Assembly: GCA_038230695.1 (NCBI GenBank)
Contig: JBBRMT010000078.1
Location: 1 to 18,699, forward strand
Origin: QHBQ01 sp038230695
GTDB taxonomy: Bacteria > Chloroflexota > Chloroflexia > QHBQ01
Direction of reading: 5' to 3'
DNA length: 18,699 nucleotides
Shown: in pieces, positions 1 to 6,216 of the stretch
Layout of the letters: every line of letters starts with the position of its first letter
Numbering within the stretch: the stretch's first letter is position 1
Notes under the pieces: model-generated
The model's database searches: none
Told to the model about the DNA's origin: nothing
Seen by the model: the letters and a program-made list of their open reading frames with translations, nothing else
Position numbers and translations under genes: made by a program

Positions 1-48
1 CGCATCTACAATAACCCTACCAGTTGGGGCAATCTGTTCCTCAAGTAA
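1..48 (+). CDS. C-terminal tail of an unidentified gene (partial)
   Basis: Frame 1 is open from the first base and ends at TAA (46-48), giving 15 residues that finish NPTSWGNLFLK. The residue mix and codons look like a normal protein end. The gene would converge on the next one, with only 4 bp between stops. A second frame is also open through this short stretch, so the call rests on plausibility alone. The function cannot be told. Confidence 0.35.
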   Translation, partial: RIYNNPTSWGNLFLK

Positions 49-52
49 AAGA

Positions 53-502
53 TTACTTGTCGTCTCCATACCCCATGTCGCGTTCGCCATATTCAGGGTC
101 GGATGAGGTGCGGAAGCCCCGCGCCTCGTCTGCGCCACTGCCACCCGCGAAGCCAGCGGCGTAGCCGCGATCGCTGTTGGTCAGTTCGCCAGCGGTGACG
201 TTGGCTTCGGAGTAGCGTGCGCCGTCGCCACTATTTGCCAGCATATCGCCTGCTGCCTCGGCGTTATCCAGGTCGGCGGCATTGGTTTGCGCCGTGCCGT
301 CCGGCAAGGGTGCGCTATATTTGCTGCCGTTATTATCTCCAGAGTCGCTGGTCACGCCACTGCTTTCGCTGCCGCGATTGATGCTGCCGGTTTCGCCCGC
401 GCCGTATCCACTCTCGCCACTGATGGCCTCGGTGGCATAAGACGGCTGCTCGTCGGCATCGCTGGGCTTGGCGGGGCTATACGGAGCGTTGGTATCACTC
501 AT
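53..502 (-). CDS. Hypothetical low-complexity hydrophilic protein, 149 aa
   Basis: The start is taken at the ATG whose complement is 500-502, because a strong ribosome-binding site (AAAGGAGG) lies just upstream on the minus strand. The longer reading frame to 568 adds 22 residues without such a site. The protein is rich in Gly, Ser, Ala, Asp, Glu and Asn, with scattered Tyr. It has no hydrophobic segment and almost no predicted secondary structure, so it is probably intrinsically disordered, resembling desiccation- or stress-linked hydrophilins. It lies 171 bp downstream of the glycine-zipper/CsbD-like stress gene on the same strand. A stress role is therefore plausible but is inference from composition and neighbourhood. 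No domain was recognised. Confidence 0.7.
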   Translation of the reverse strand: MSDTNAPYSPAKPSDADEQPSYATEAISGESGYGAGETGSINRGSESSGVTSDSGDNNGSKYSAPLPDGTAQTNAADLDNAEAAGDMLANSGDGARYSEANVTAGELTNSDRGYAAGFAGGSGADEARGFRTSSDPEYGERDMGYGDDK

Positions 503-620
503 TTGTCTGCCTCCTTTATGGCATGGTAAAACGGATGGGCGCAATAAACCCGCGCCCCTATGGATCATACATCATCTGCTCGACTAATTGGCACTATACG
601 TGACAATGAGATATATGCAA

Positions 621-642
621 GGGGCGGGCCATCGCCCACCCC
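621..642. repeat. Short intergenic hairpin repeat, copy a
   Basis: GGGGCGGGC (621-629) faces GCCCACCCC (634-642) across a 4-base loop, with one mismatch in the stem. It sits between the two stress-type genes and belongs to the GGGGCG...CGCCC hairpin family seen in most other gaps of the window. There is no U-run after it on either strand, so it is not a typical intrinsic terminator. Confidence 0.55.
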
Positions 643-673
643 ACGCATTACCTGGTTTATTCGCTTGCTGTGA

Positions 674-1936
674 TTACGGCTGGCTGTCGCCAATGGTGTT
701 GCGGACATCGCCAACGGCGCGGCTTTCCTCGCCCTGAACAACATCCTTCTCGCCACTGGCAGCGAGGCCGGGGCTGCCAATTGCCTCGCCCGTGCCGCGC
801 TTGACGTTGCCCCAGGTCTCCTGGACTGCGCCGCCCACCTGGTTGTGGTCGGGCAGGGGCTTCTCGGCCTCATGACCGACTGTGCCAGCGGCGTTGCCTG
901 CATTGTAAGCGGCGTTGTCAACCGTCGTGCCAGGCGTGGTATTGTGATGCTCGGCAGCGTTGACTGCTGCGCCCGCGCCCGCGCCCGTGGCTGCGCCGAT
1001 TGCCCCACCGACGACGGCACCGACTGGACCGCCGACGACTGCGCCAGCAACTGCGCCCGTAGCCGCGCCGCCAGCAGTATCCGCGCCGACGTTAGCGGCC
1101 GGTGCAGTGTTATCCCACGTATTGGTATTGGTGGTGTCCCAGTTGCTGCCAGTGGTGCCGTTATAAGTAGTGTCGTTATAGGAAGTGGCATTGTTGTCAG
1201 CAGAATTGGCCGCTGCGCCTGCGCCGCCGCCCGCCGTGCCGCCCAGGGCTGCGCCCGCAACCGCGCCAACCGGCCCGCCGATCAACGCACCAGCCACGCC
1301 GCCAGCCACTGCCCCGCCAGCGGCATCCGCGCCGACATTATGCGGGCTATTGGTGGTAGCAGTAGTAGTAGTATCGCTATAGACAGGAGCGGCAGCGGTG
1401 CCATCAGTGGTGGTCGAAACCCCACCTACGCGCTGCTCCACGTTCTCTGCGCCTGCGTTGTTGAGGATGGTGCGGGCGTTGGCCGCATCGCTGTCGTCGA
1501 GGGCATCCACGGTCAGCAGAATGCCACCCTGACCGATCGCTTCGTGGTAATAAGTGGTCTGATCTTCAGGAACGCCCAGCCCGGAGAGCAACCCACCAGC
1601 GGCTGCGCCGGTAACTGCGCCTACCCCTGCGCCGAGCGCGGTCCAAGCAAGGGCCGAGCCAGCCAGGATGACGGGGCCGACGATCGGAATGCTGGCGATA
1701 ATGCCTGTGGCGATCAGGGCGGCTAGCCCGCCACCAACTACTGCACCCTCGACTGCGCCCACACCGGCTTCGGTGCCAGCGTCGCGTACGCCAGTGTCGC
1801 CCACTACATTCTGGGTTTCACTTTTGCTGCGGGTGACTACGCCAACGCGGCTGGGGTCGTAACCGGCCGCCTTCAAGTCGTTGATCGCCTGTTCAGCCTG
1901 GTTCATGTCACGGAACAACCCTACTACTGTAGCCAT
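674..1936 (-). CDS. Stress protein: GSP17M-like domain, glycine zippers and CsbD-like tail, 420 aa
   Basis: The start is the ATG at 1934-1936, which has GGAAGGAG just upstream. A frame extending to 1996 lacks a comparable site. Residues 1-60 (MATVVGLFRDMNQAEQAI, then DLKAAGYDPSRVGVVTR) match the general stress protein 17M-like (YflT-type) fold. The domain is interrupted by a hydrophobic glycine-zipper hairpin (about 58-120) and resumes around 126-166 (YYHEAIGQGGILLTVDALDD). Two further Gly/Ala zipper blocks (about 201-243 and 283-326) are near-duplicates of each other. They are joined by Thr/Asn-rich linkers. The last 55 residues (GNVKRGTGEAIGS, then GEKDVVQGEESRAVGDVRNTIG) resemble the CsbD stress family. 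Glycine zippers usually insert into or coat membranes, so envelope protection under stress is a reasonable inference. No enzyme activity is evident. Confidence 0.8.
   Translation of the reverse strand: MATVVGLFRDMNQAEQAINDLKAAGYDPSRVGVVTRSKSETQNVVGDTGVRDAGTEAGVGAVEGAVVGGGLAALIATGIIASIPIVGPVILAGSALAWTALGAGVGAVTGAAAGGLLSGLGVPEDQTTYYHEAIGQGGILLTVDALDDSDAANARTILNNAGAENVEQRVGGVSTTTDGTAAAPVYSDTTTTATTNSPHNVGADAAGGAVAGGVAGALIGGPVGAVAGAALGGTAGGGAGAAANSADNNATSYNDTTYNGTTGSNWDTTNTNTWDNTAPAANVGADTAGGAATGAVAGAVVGGPVGAVVGGAIGAATGAGAGAAVNAAEHHNTTPGTTVDNAAYNAGNAAGTVGHEAEKPLPDHNQVGGAVQETWGNVKRGTGEAIGSPGLAASGEKDVVQGEESRAVGDVRNTIGDSQP
959..1336 (-). repeat. Intragenic duplication encoding two glycine-zipper blocks
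   Basis: Two blocks of about 130 bp (959-1090 and 1208-1336) encode near-identical segments. Each begins GAD(A/T)AGGA and continues through GGPVGAV to a Gly/Ala run ending in AGAA. They are separated by a Thr/Asn/Trp linker. The likeness at both protein and DNA level points to internal tandem duplication. Confidence 0.7.
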
Positions 1937-2020
1937 GTTACTGTCTCCTTCCTTGAGTCCTACCTGATTTTGATCTCTGTGCAGCCTCAAGCGCAAAACT
2001 GCCTTCTGCTGATGCGCTGG

Positions 2021-2050
2021 TTATAACGTCAACTTCTATCATTCTGTCAC
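2021..2050 (-). promoter_or_regulatory. Weak candidate promoter for the glycine-zipper stress gene
   Basis: Read on the minus strand, GTGACA (2045-2050) is followed after 18 bp by TTATAA (2021-2026), about 85 bp upstream of the chosen start. The match is modest, and an alternative-sigma promoter could equally drive this gene. Confidence 0.3.
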
Positions 2051-2155
2051 GCGCTATGCTGCCTTCATCTTACTTAAGCAATTTGCGTACCCTGGAACTT
2101 ACCACGCCTATCACTACCCATTTGGGCTAATTTTCCCAAAATTGCCCGATCGCCC

Positions 2156-2184
2156 TTGACAAACCGTGTTTCCTGTGGTAAGAT
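2156..2184 (+). promoter_or_regulatory. Sigma-70-type promoter of the structured RNA unit
   Basis: A perfect -35 box TTGACA (2156-2161), a 17-bp spacer and a -10 box TAAGAT (2179-2184) form one of the best promoters in the window. Transcription is expected to start near 2191. It points away from the stress genes and into the hairpin-rich segment that ends at the terminator. Confidence 0.75.
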
Positions 2185-2249
2185 TTAGGCAAGTATTGCC
2201 CCAGGAAACATCCGTGACCTGGCAGCACGAGCAAGAAAGGAGTAACATT

Positions 2250-2306
2250 ATGTTCCCTCTGCTCAAGCCTCACGTCCTGTTCGTGAGATACCAGACTGAC
2301 AGGTGA
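2250..2306 (+). CDS. Possible 18-residue peptide inside the small RNA
   Basis: ATG at 2250 follows AAGGAG (2237-2242) by 7 bases, a textbook ribosome-binding site. The frame encodes MFPLLKPHVLFVRYQTDR and stops at TGA (2304-2306). The site lies inside a potential hairpin (GAGCA with TGCTC), so translation could be structure-controlled, or the SD could be accidental. The peptide has no recognisable family and no run of one amino acid that would suggest an amino-acid attenuator. Confidence 0.3.
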   Translation: MFPLLKPHVLFVRYQTDR

Positions 2307-2411
2307 TGCCCTCTGGCAGAGGGCGTTAAGTAGGACAATCGAAGAAACATGAAGCCCTGCGGGCCTTCGGGTCAATGGGGCTTTATGCGCTCAGGCGATT
2401 GTTCAATTAAG

Positions 2412-2446
2412 GAGCGCCAACCTTCGGGTCGGCGCTCTTTGTTTTT
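2412..2446 (+). terminator. Rho-independent terminator of the small RNA
   Basis: GAGCGCC (2412-2418) pairs with GGCGCTC (2431-2437). The stem continues through one mismatch to ACC/GGT closed by a TTCG tetraloop, and TTTGTTTTT follows. The strand downstream of the hairpin on the other side is not T-rich, so it works mainly for plus-strand transcripts. GCGCTC at 2387-2392 could pair instead with GAGCGC (2412-2417), an alternative fold that would open the terminator. Confidence 0.85.
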
Positions 2447-2487
2447 GCTTCTATAGATAGGGCAATTTATCACCAATCACTAATTAC

Positions 2488-3423
2488 TTATTTGACCGGG
2501 TTCTCCAGCCTGCCCAGCCCTGTAATCTCCATCCTGACCAGATCGCCAGGCTTGAGGAAGCGGGGCGGTTGCATATGTTCGCCCACCCCGCCCGGCGTGC
2601 CGGTGATGATAATATCGCCTACCTCCAGGCTGATACCCGCGCTGATGTAGCTAATCAAGTAGGCTACCCCGAACACCATCTGCGCGGTGTTGCTGTGCTG
2701 GCGCACTTCGCCATTGACCCAGCCATCCACGCTAAGGTTCTGCGGGTTGGGTATCTCGTCGGCGGTTGTCAGCCAGGGGCCACAGGGCGCAAACGTGTCC
2801 TGCGATTTGGCGCGAACGTACTGCCCATCCTGCCGCTGGAAGTCGCGGGCGGTCACATCGTTCATAATCATGTAGCCGCCCACGAAGTTCAGCGCGTCGG
2901 CCTCGCTGATGCCCTTGCCTGCCTTGCCGATAACCACCGCCAATTCGGTCTCATAATCTAGCGCCTCGGTCAGCGGCGGGGTGATGATCGGATCGCCGGA
3001 GCCAATGATAGTGTTGTTGTACTTGGCGAAGATAATGGGGCTGGTAGGGATGGGCTTGTTCTGCTCGGCGCAGTGGTCGCGGTAGTTCAGCCCAATGCAG
3101 ATGATCTTCCCTGGTTTGGCGACTGGAGGGCGTACCCGCACCGCACTGAGTGGGCGGATGAACTCGCCCTGTTCGCGGTTTGCGTTGGTGGGGTCGGCAT
3201 ACAGGTGGTCGAGCAGCAAGGCCACGCTCTGCTTTCCCGCATTGCCCATTGCCAGGAAGCCAATCATATCCAGATCTTCGGTGAGCATCTTCTCCCGCTG
3301 CTGGCCGCCAAAGAACAGCGCTTGCAGCGGCGCGATCTCCGCCACCTGCGCCCCGGTCGCATTGTCCAACACCACCCCCAGCCTTCGCTTATCGTTACCG
3401 ATGCTGAAACTGATCATCTTCAT
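2488..3423 (-). CDS. Fumarylacetoacetate hydrolase (FAH) family protein, 311 aa
   Basis: The sequence shows the full FAH-family core. It has the GLNYRDH box with its His near residue 117, the acidic metal-binding segment DYETELA (Glu158, Glu160), MNDVTARD with Asp189, KSQDTFAPCGPWL, and TGTPGGVG near 275-281. These residues bind Mg/Mn in enzymes that hydrolyse C-C bonds of acylpyruvates or decarboxylate or hydrate aromatic-degradation intermediates. The N-terminal 90 residues are the usual smaller domain. The length of 311 is normal for the bacterial two-domain form. The start ATG (3421-3423) has AAGGAGG upstream, and a promoter lies about 45 bp away. No aromatic-degradation gene is adjacent, so the substrate is unknown. 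Acylpyruvase or 2-hydroxyhepta-2,4-diene-1,7-dioate isomerase-type activity are both possible. The gene appears monocistronic. Confidence 0.93.
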   Translation of the reverse strand: MKMISFSIGNDKRRLGVVLDNATGAQVAEIAPLQALFFGGQQREKMLTEDLDMIGFLAMGNAGKQSVALLLDHLYADPTNANREQGEFIRPLSAVRVRPPVAKPGKIICIGLNYRDHCAEQNKPIPTSPIIFAKYNNTIIGSGDPIITPPLTEALDYETELAVVIGKAGKGISEADALNFVGGYMIMNDVTARDFQRQDGQYVRAKSQDTFAPCGPWLTTADEIPNPQNLSVDGWVNGEVRQHSNTAQMVFGVAYLISYISAGISLEVGDIIITGTPGGVGEHMQPPRFLKPGDLVRMEITGLGRLENPVK

Positions 3424-3466
3424 TATCTTAGTCCTCCTTATTGGCCTATTTATTGCGATTTATCTC

Positions 3467-3495
3467 ATTCTAGCATTAGCGTAGGCAGCGTGCAA
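3467..3495 (-). promoter_or_regulatory. Promoter of the FAH-family gene
   Basis: On the minus strand TTGCAC (complement of 3490-3495) is followed by exactly 17 bp and TAGAAT (complement of 3467-3472). This places the start of transcription near 3460, about 37 nt before the ATG. Confidence 0.6.
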
Positions 3496-3502
3496 GTGGT
3501 AG

Positions 3503-3631
3503 GTCAGATAAGGGTGTGCGTCACATTCTTGCAACGTATGTGTGGCGTAGGGGCGGATTGCGTCCGCCCTGGTTGGATATGCAAAAACGTGACGCGCACC
3601 CGTCAGATAAGCCCAGAGACGTGCGTCACAC
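3503..3631. repeat. Three copies of a GTGYGCGTCAC motif plus a repeated GTCAGATAAG
   Basis: GTGTGCGTCAC lies near 3514-3524, its inverted form GTGACGCGCAC at 3589-3599, and a third direct copy (ACGTGCGTCACA) near 3619-3630. GTCAGATAAG appears at 3503-3512 and 3603-3612, abutting the first two copies. The 369-bp gap between the divergent FAH and MerR genes (3424-3792) otherwise holds the FAH promoter, the MerR promoter and hairpin repeats. The motifs could be regulator sites or remains of a degraded repeat. Confidence 0.5.
3537..3572 (+). repeat. 36-bp repeat carrying hairpin copy b
   Basis: This segment matches 7466-7501 at 33 of 36 positions in the same orientation. Its core is GGGCGGA (3551-3557) paired with TCCGCCC (3563-3569) around TTGCG. 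In both places it lies some 165-220 bp upstream of a plus-strand gene start. Confidence 0.75.
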
Positions 3632-3678
3632 CCCGTTGTTAATGTTGAGAATCCGACTAAAGATGTATCACCATTACC

Positions 3679-3707
3679 TTTACGTTAACGTAAGAGTTCG
3701 GTATAAT
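3679..3707 (+). promoter_or_regulatory. MerR promoter with a 14-bp palindromic operator
   Basis: A consensus -10 box TATAAT lies at 3702-3707. The best -35 candidate is TTTACG (3679-3684), 17 bp upstream. The perfect palindrome TTACGTTAACGTAA (3680-3693) overlaps it. Palindromes of this TTACGTTAACGTAA type are typical operators of several MerR-family regulators, so autoregulation by the next gene is likely. The overlap with the -35 box suggests repression, not the usual MerR activation across a long spacer. Confidence 0.65.
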
Positions 3708-3722
3708 ATAAATATTATGTAG

Positions 3723-3771
3723 GGGCGAACAACAGTTCGCCCGGTGTAAAAGCGGCGAACAACGGTTCGCC
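3723..3771 (+). repeat. Two tandem hairpin repeats (copies c and d) in the MerR 5' leader
   Basis: GGGCGAAC (3723-3730) pairs with GTTCGCCC (3735-3742), and GGCGAAC (3754-3760) pairs with GTTCGCC (3765-3771). The loops are AACA and AACG. Both would be transcribed between the predicted start near 3714 and the MerR ATG, ending just before the SD at 3777-3783. Confidence 0.8.
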
Positions 3772-3792
3772 CGCGCGAAGGAGTTTCCCAAA

Positions 3793-4287
3793 ATGGCAGC
3801 GCCAATTATGACAGTTGAACCGGATAATCAGATCACTACCGAGCAGGAGCAGTACCTGCAAATCGGCGAAGTGGCTGAGAAGCTGGGTCTGACCCAGCGT
3901 GCGTTGCGCTACTACGAGGAGCGTGGCCTGATTCCCCCACCGTCGCGGATGAGCGGCGGCTTCCGCCTGTACACGCCCGACGAGGTGGCCCGCATCGAGC
4001 GGGTTATTCAGCTAAAGAATGTGCTGGGCTTTTCGCTGGAGGGTATCAAGCGCATCTTCGATGCCGAGGAGGCCAAGGAGCAGATGCGCGACCAGTATCG
4101 TCAGCACCCCGATGCTGCCTCGCGCCGACGCAAGCTGGAAGGCTTGCTTACCGCGACCGAGGAGCAGGTAGCAATCATCAACAGCCGCATCGCTGCGCTG
4201 GAGCAGATGCGCGGCGAACTTGAAGAGAAACAGAACCACTATCGCACCCGCCTCGCCGAGATCGAGGGCGAGACGGCGCAATCATAA
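3793..4287 (+). CDS. MerR-family transcriptional regulator, 164 aa
   Basis: Residues 21-90 form a MerR DNA-binding domain: helix-turn-helix YLQIGEVAEKLGLTQRALRY, then the YEERGLIPP turn and the wing GGFRLYTPDEVARI. Residues about 100-160 are charged and heptad-patterned, as in the dimerising coiled coil of the family. There are no cysteines at all, which argues against the metal- or redox-sensing (CueR, SoxR) branches. No ligand-binding domain follows the coiled coil. The ATG at 3793 has GAAGGAG (3777-3783) upstream. The gene lies 102 bp before an MFS exporter on the same strand, an arrangement common for efflux pumps with their regulator. Its own promoter carries a MerR-type palindrome, so it probably controls itself and the exporter. 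The inducer is unknown. Confidence 0.9.
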   Translation: MAAPIMTVEPDNQITTEQEQYLQIGEVAEKLGLTQRALRYYEERGLIPPPSRMSGGFRLYTPDEVARIERVIQLKNVLGFSLEGIKRIFDAEEAKEQMRDQYRQHPDAASRRRKLEGLLTATEEQVAIINSRIAALEQMRGELEEKQNHYRTRLAEIEGETAQS

Positions 4288-4330
4288 CTGCAGTTACACA
4301 GTTGCGCCGTAAAGTGAACGTGTAATGCGG

Positions 4331-4351
4331 GGGCGAACCGTTGTTCGGCTC
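4331..4351 (+). repeat. Hairpin repeat copy e between MerR and MFS genes
   Basis: GGGCGAAC (4331-4338) faces GTTCGGCTC (4343-4351). GAAC/GTTC pair around CGTT, but the outer stem has decayed compared with copies c and d. It lies within the intercistronic gap and could influence processing or translation of the exporter message. Confidence 0.55.
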
Positions 4352-4389
4352 TGCTGAACTACTATGATAACAATCTTTGGAGAACAAAA

Positions 4390-5814
4390 ATGACCGCAAC
4401 ATTGCAAAGCCGCGCTAATACCACTGAGAGCGCAATTATCCCCCAGGCAATTATCCCTGCCATGCCTGACAATAAGGCTGCGGAGTTGGCCCTGGCTTCC
4501 ATCCCTGAGTTGGTAAAGACCGATGAGGTAGGGGCGCTAGTTGGCAGCGAGGTCGAGGTCGAGGGCCACGAGTCGTGGCTGTGGATCCCCGCATCATTCC
4601 GCGCCCTACGCAATGCCAATTACCGCATCTTTTGGAGTAGCGTCTTCACCTCGAACATCGGCAGCTGGATCCAGACCGTGGCGCAAGGCTATCTCGTGCT
4701 GCAGCTAACCAACTCGCCGTTCATGGTCGGGCTGGTCAGCTTCGCCACCTCATTGCCGGTGTTGCTCTTCACCCTGGTGGGGGGGGTAGTTGCTGACCGC
4801 CGCGACAAGCGCCGCCTGTTGATTATGACCCAGAGCCTGCTGCTGGCCGTGACCATGGTTATGGCTCTGCTCACCCTCACCAACGTGATCAACATCTGGC
4901 TGATCATTGGCCTCAGCGTGCTGATTGGCACCACCAATGCGTTCAATGCGCCCGCCTACCAGTCAATCCTGATTGACATTGTGGGGCGCAGGGATCTGCT
5001 CAACGCGGTGGCGCTTAACTCGGCGCAGTTCAATATGAGCCGCATCATCGGCCCCTCGCTGGTCGCGCCGCTGGTGGCGCTGGCGGGCTTCGCCGGTTGC
5101 TTCTTCATCAATAGCCTGAGCTTCGCGGCGGTGATTTTCGCCCTTATGACGATTAAAATCGTGAATAGCAATGCGGGGCGGCAAGCGACTGGCAGTGGCT
5201 TGCAGAACCTGAAGGATGGGCTGACCTATCTACGTAGCCGCCCCGATCTGATGATGCTAATAGCGATGGCCGCCGTGCTGACTATCTTCGCCTTCCCCTA
5301 CTCGATGCTGATGCCGGTGATGGCCCGCGACGTGTTGCACGTGGGCTTGCCAGGGCAAGGGGCGCTAATGACCGCAATGGGCGTGGGCGCAACGATTGGG
5401 GCGCTGACCCTGGCGGCCAAGAGTGATTACCCGCACAAGGGCAAGCTGATCCTAATCGGCTTCTTTACCTTCTCCGCCGCGCTGCTGGTCTTCGCGCTCA
5501 GTACCAACCTCTATGTCTCGATGGTGGCGATGGCCTTCCTCGGCGCAGGGATGATTACCTTCATGGCAAGCGGTAACACCGTGTTGCAAGCCAACGTCCC
5601 CAGCCAGATGCGCGGGCGGGTACTCAGCGTTTGGATGTTGAGCAACATGGGGTTGGTGCCGTTCGGCAGTATGCAGGCGGGTGCAGTGGCTCAGAGCTTT
5701 GGTGCGCCAGTAGCCCTCAGCATCGGCGCAATCATCTGCGCCACTATTGTCCTCGCTATCGCCATCTTCGTGCCGCGCATCCGCACCCTAAGCACCGCTG
5801 CGGTTGAAGTATAG
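4390..5814 (+). CDS. MFS exporter of the EntS-like (MFS_3) group, 474 aa
   Basis: The core from about residue 68 begins FRALRNANYRIFWSS and SNIGSWIQTVAQGYLVLQLT, the usual opening of the enterobactin-exporter-like MFS group. The motif A loop GGVVADRRDKRRLL follows at 131-144. About 12 hydrophobic segments can be counted, with the long central loop near 265-290 (SGLQNLKDGLTYLRSRPDL) and a late QMRGRVLS loop that echoes motif A. The first 65 residues are a hydrophilic, Ala/Glu-rich extension not usual in the family. The ATG (4390) follows TTTGGAGA. The protein should sit in the cytoplasmic membrane and export small molecules by proton antiport. The substrate (siderophore, macrolide or other drug) cannot be read from sequence. 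The upstream MerR gene probably regulates it. Confidence 0.92.
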   Translation: MTATLQSRANTTESAIIPQAIIPAMPDNKAAELALASIPELVKTDEVGALVGSEVEVEGHESWLWIPASFRALRNANYRIFWSSVFTSNIGSWIQTVAQGYLVLQLTNSPFMVGLVSFATSLPVLLFTLVGGVVADRRDKRRLLIMTQSLLLAVTMVMALLTLTNVINIWLIIGLSVLIGTTNAFNAPAYQSILIDIVGRRDLLNAVALNSAQFNMSRIIGPSLVAPLVALAGFAGCFFINSLSFAAVIFALMTIKIVNSNAGRQATGSGLQNLKDGLTYLRSRPDLMMLIAMAAVLTIFAFPYSMLMPVMARDVLHVGLPGQGALMTAMGVGATIGALTLAAKSDYPHKGKLILIGFFTFSAALLVFALSTNLYVSMVAMAFLGAGMITFMASGNTVLQANVPSQMRGRVLSVWMLSNMGLVPFGSMQAGAVAQSFGAPVALSIGAIICATIVLAIAIFVPRIRTLSTAAVEV

Positions 5815-5845
5815 AAACTGGCGAAAGCAAAAGCCTTCTCCCTGT

Positions 5846-6110
5846 CAGCTAAATCTCAGCCACAAATGGTGAATGGCAGTAGCGGTGCGGATAGGCCGCT
5901 GCGTGCCGAGGTACTGAGGGTTGGGAGCGAGCTTCCGAGCTATCAAACGCTACTAATGCTAAAAACACCTCCACCATGCAAAGGTGAAGGCAGCGGGAAT
6001 GCTCTCGATGGTCATGAGGGGCGCTTCAGCATGGGGCTGTCGCCCCAACCCCCGGTAACTCGGCGGCGTACCGCCATTCCCGACACAAAAATTGTTCAAG
6101 ATAACTAGCA
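5846..6110. mobile_element. Foldback MITE-like element, copy 1 (degenerate right end)
   Basis: The left end (CAGCTAAAT...CCACAAATGGTGAATGGCAG) matches the left ends of the copies at 12497 and 16470. The inner block TACTGAGGGTTGGGAGC (near 5921-5937) and its inverted partner CCCCAACCCCCGGTAACTCGG (near 6043-6063) are present. The right terminal repeat is hard to recognise, so the boundary near 6110 is approximate. No protein-coding capacity is credible. The element fills most of the 402-bp gap between the convergent MFS and threonine synthase-like genes. The remainder (6111-6187) shows nothing I recognise. Confidence 0.6.
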
Positions 6111-6187
6111 GATCTGTTCAGAATATTTACAGGTTGAACACGCCCCACCATTCTCCCCAAACCCTCCTGGGGACTTAGTTGATCCAG

Positions 6188-6212
6188 AACTCAAAACTCA
6201 AAACTCAAAACT
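6188..6212. repeat. 7-bp tandem repeat, unit AACTCAA
   Basis: Three full copies of AACTCAA plus a partial AACT lie directly after the stop codon of the threonine synthase-like gene. Other short arrays in the window share the 7-bp period but not the sequence. Confidence 0.8.
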
Positions 6213-6216
6213 GCAT

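Larger units (their letters stand above)
2191..2446 (+). ncRNA. Candidate structured small RNA, about 250 nt
   Basis: The interval runs from the predicted start after the TTGACA/TAAGAT promoter to the U-run of a strong terminator. It holds a series of hairpins: TGCC..AGG (2197-2205) with CCTGGCA (2218-2224); GAGCA with TGCTC around an SD and ATG; CTCACG (2269-2274) with CGTGAG (2282-2287); and GCCCTCT (2308-2314) with AGAGGGC (2318-2324). A 9-bp stem, GGACAATCG (2333-2341) with CGATTGTTC (2396-2404), encloses AAGCCC/GGGCTT and a TTCG-capped inner stem. No plus-strand gene follows before 3793, and the FAH gene lies convergent. It therefore looks like a free-standing RNA rather than a leader. 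I could not match it to tmRNA, SRP RNA, RNase P or a riboswitch I know. A 6S-type RNA was considered but the rod shape is not clear. Confidence 0.55.

Noticed and set aside
845..1726. 293-aa plus-strand and other open frames across the glycine-zipper gene
   Set aside because: They arise from the low-complexity GCC/GGC-rich coding sequence of the minus-strand gene and show no protein-like domains.
2127..2375. 82-aa minus-strand open frame opposite the small RNA
   Set aside because: There is no ribosome-binding site, and the other strand has a promoter, hairpins and terminator that explain the segment better.
3723..3771. Two nearby identical-looking repeats suggesting a mini CRISPR
   Set aside because: The repeats are self-complementary hairpins of a family scattered through many gaps. 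There is no regular spacer length and no cas gene.
5866..6108. 80-aa open frame inside the first foldback element
   Set aside because: It spans the repeat. The matching frame is not kept in the other two copies, and no start signal is seen.
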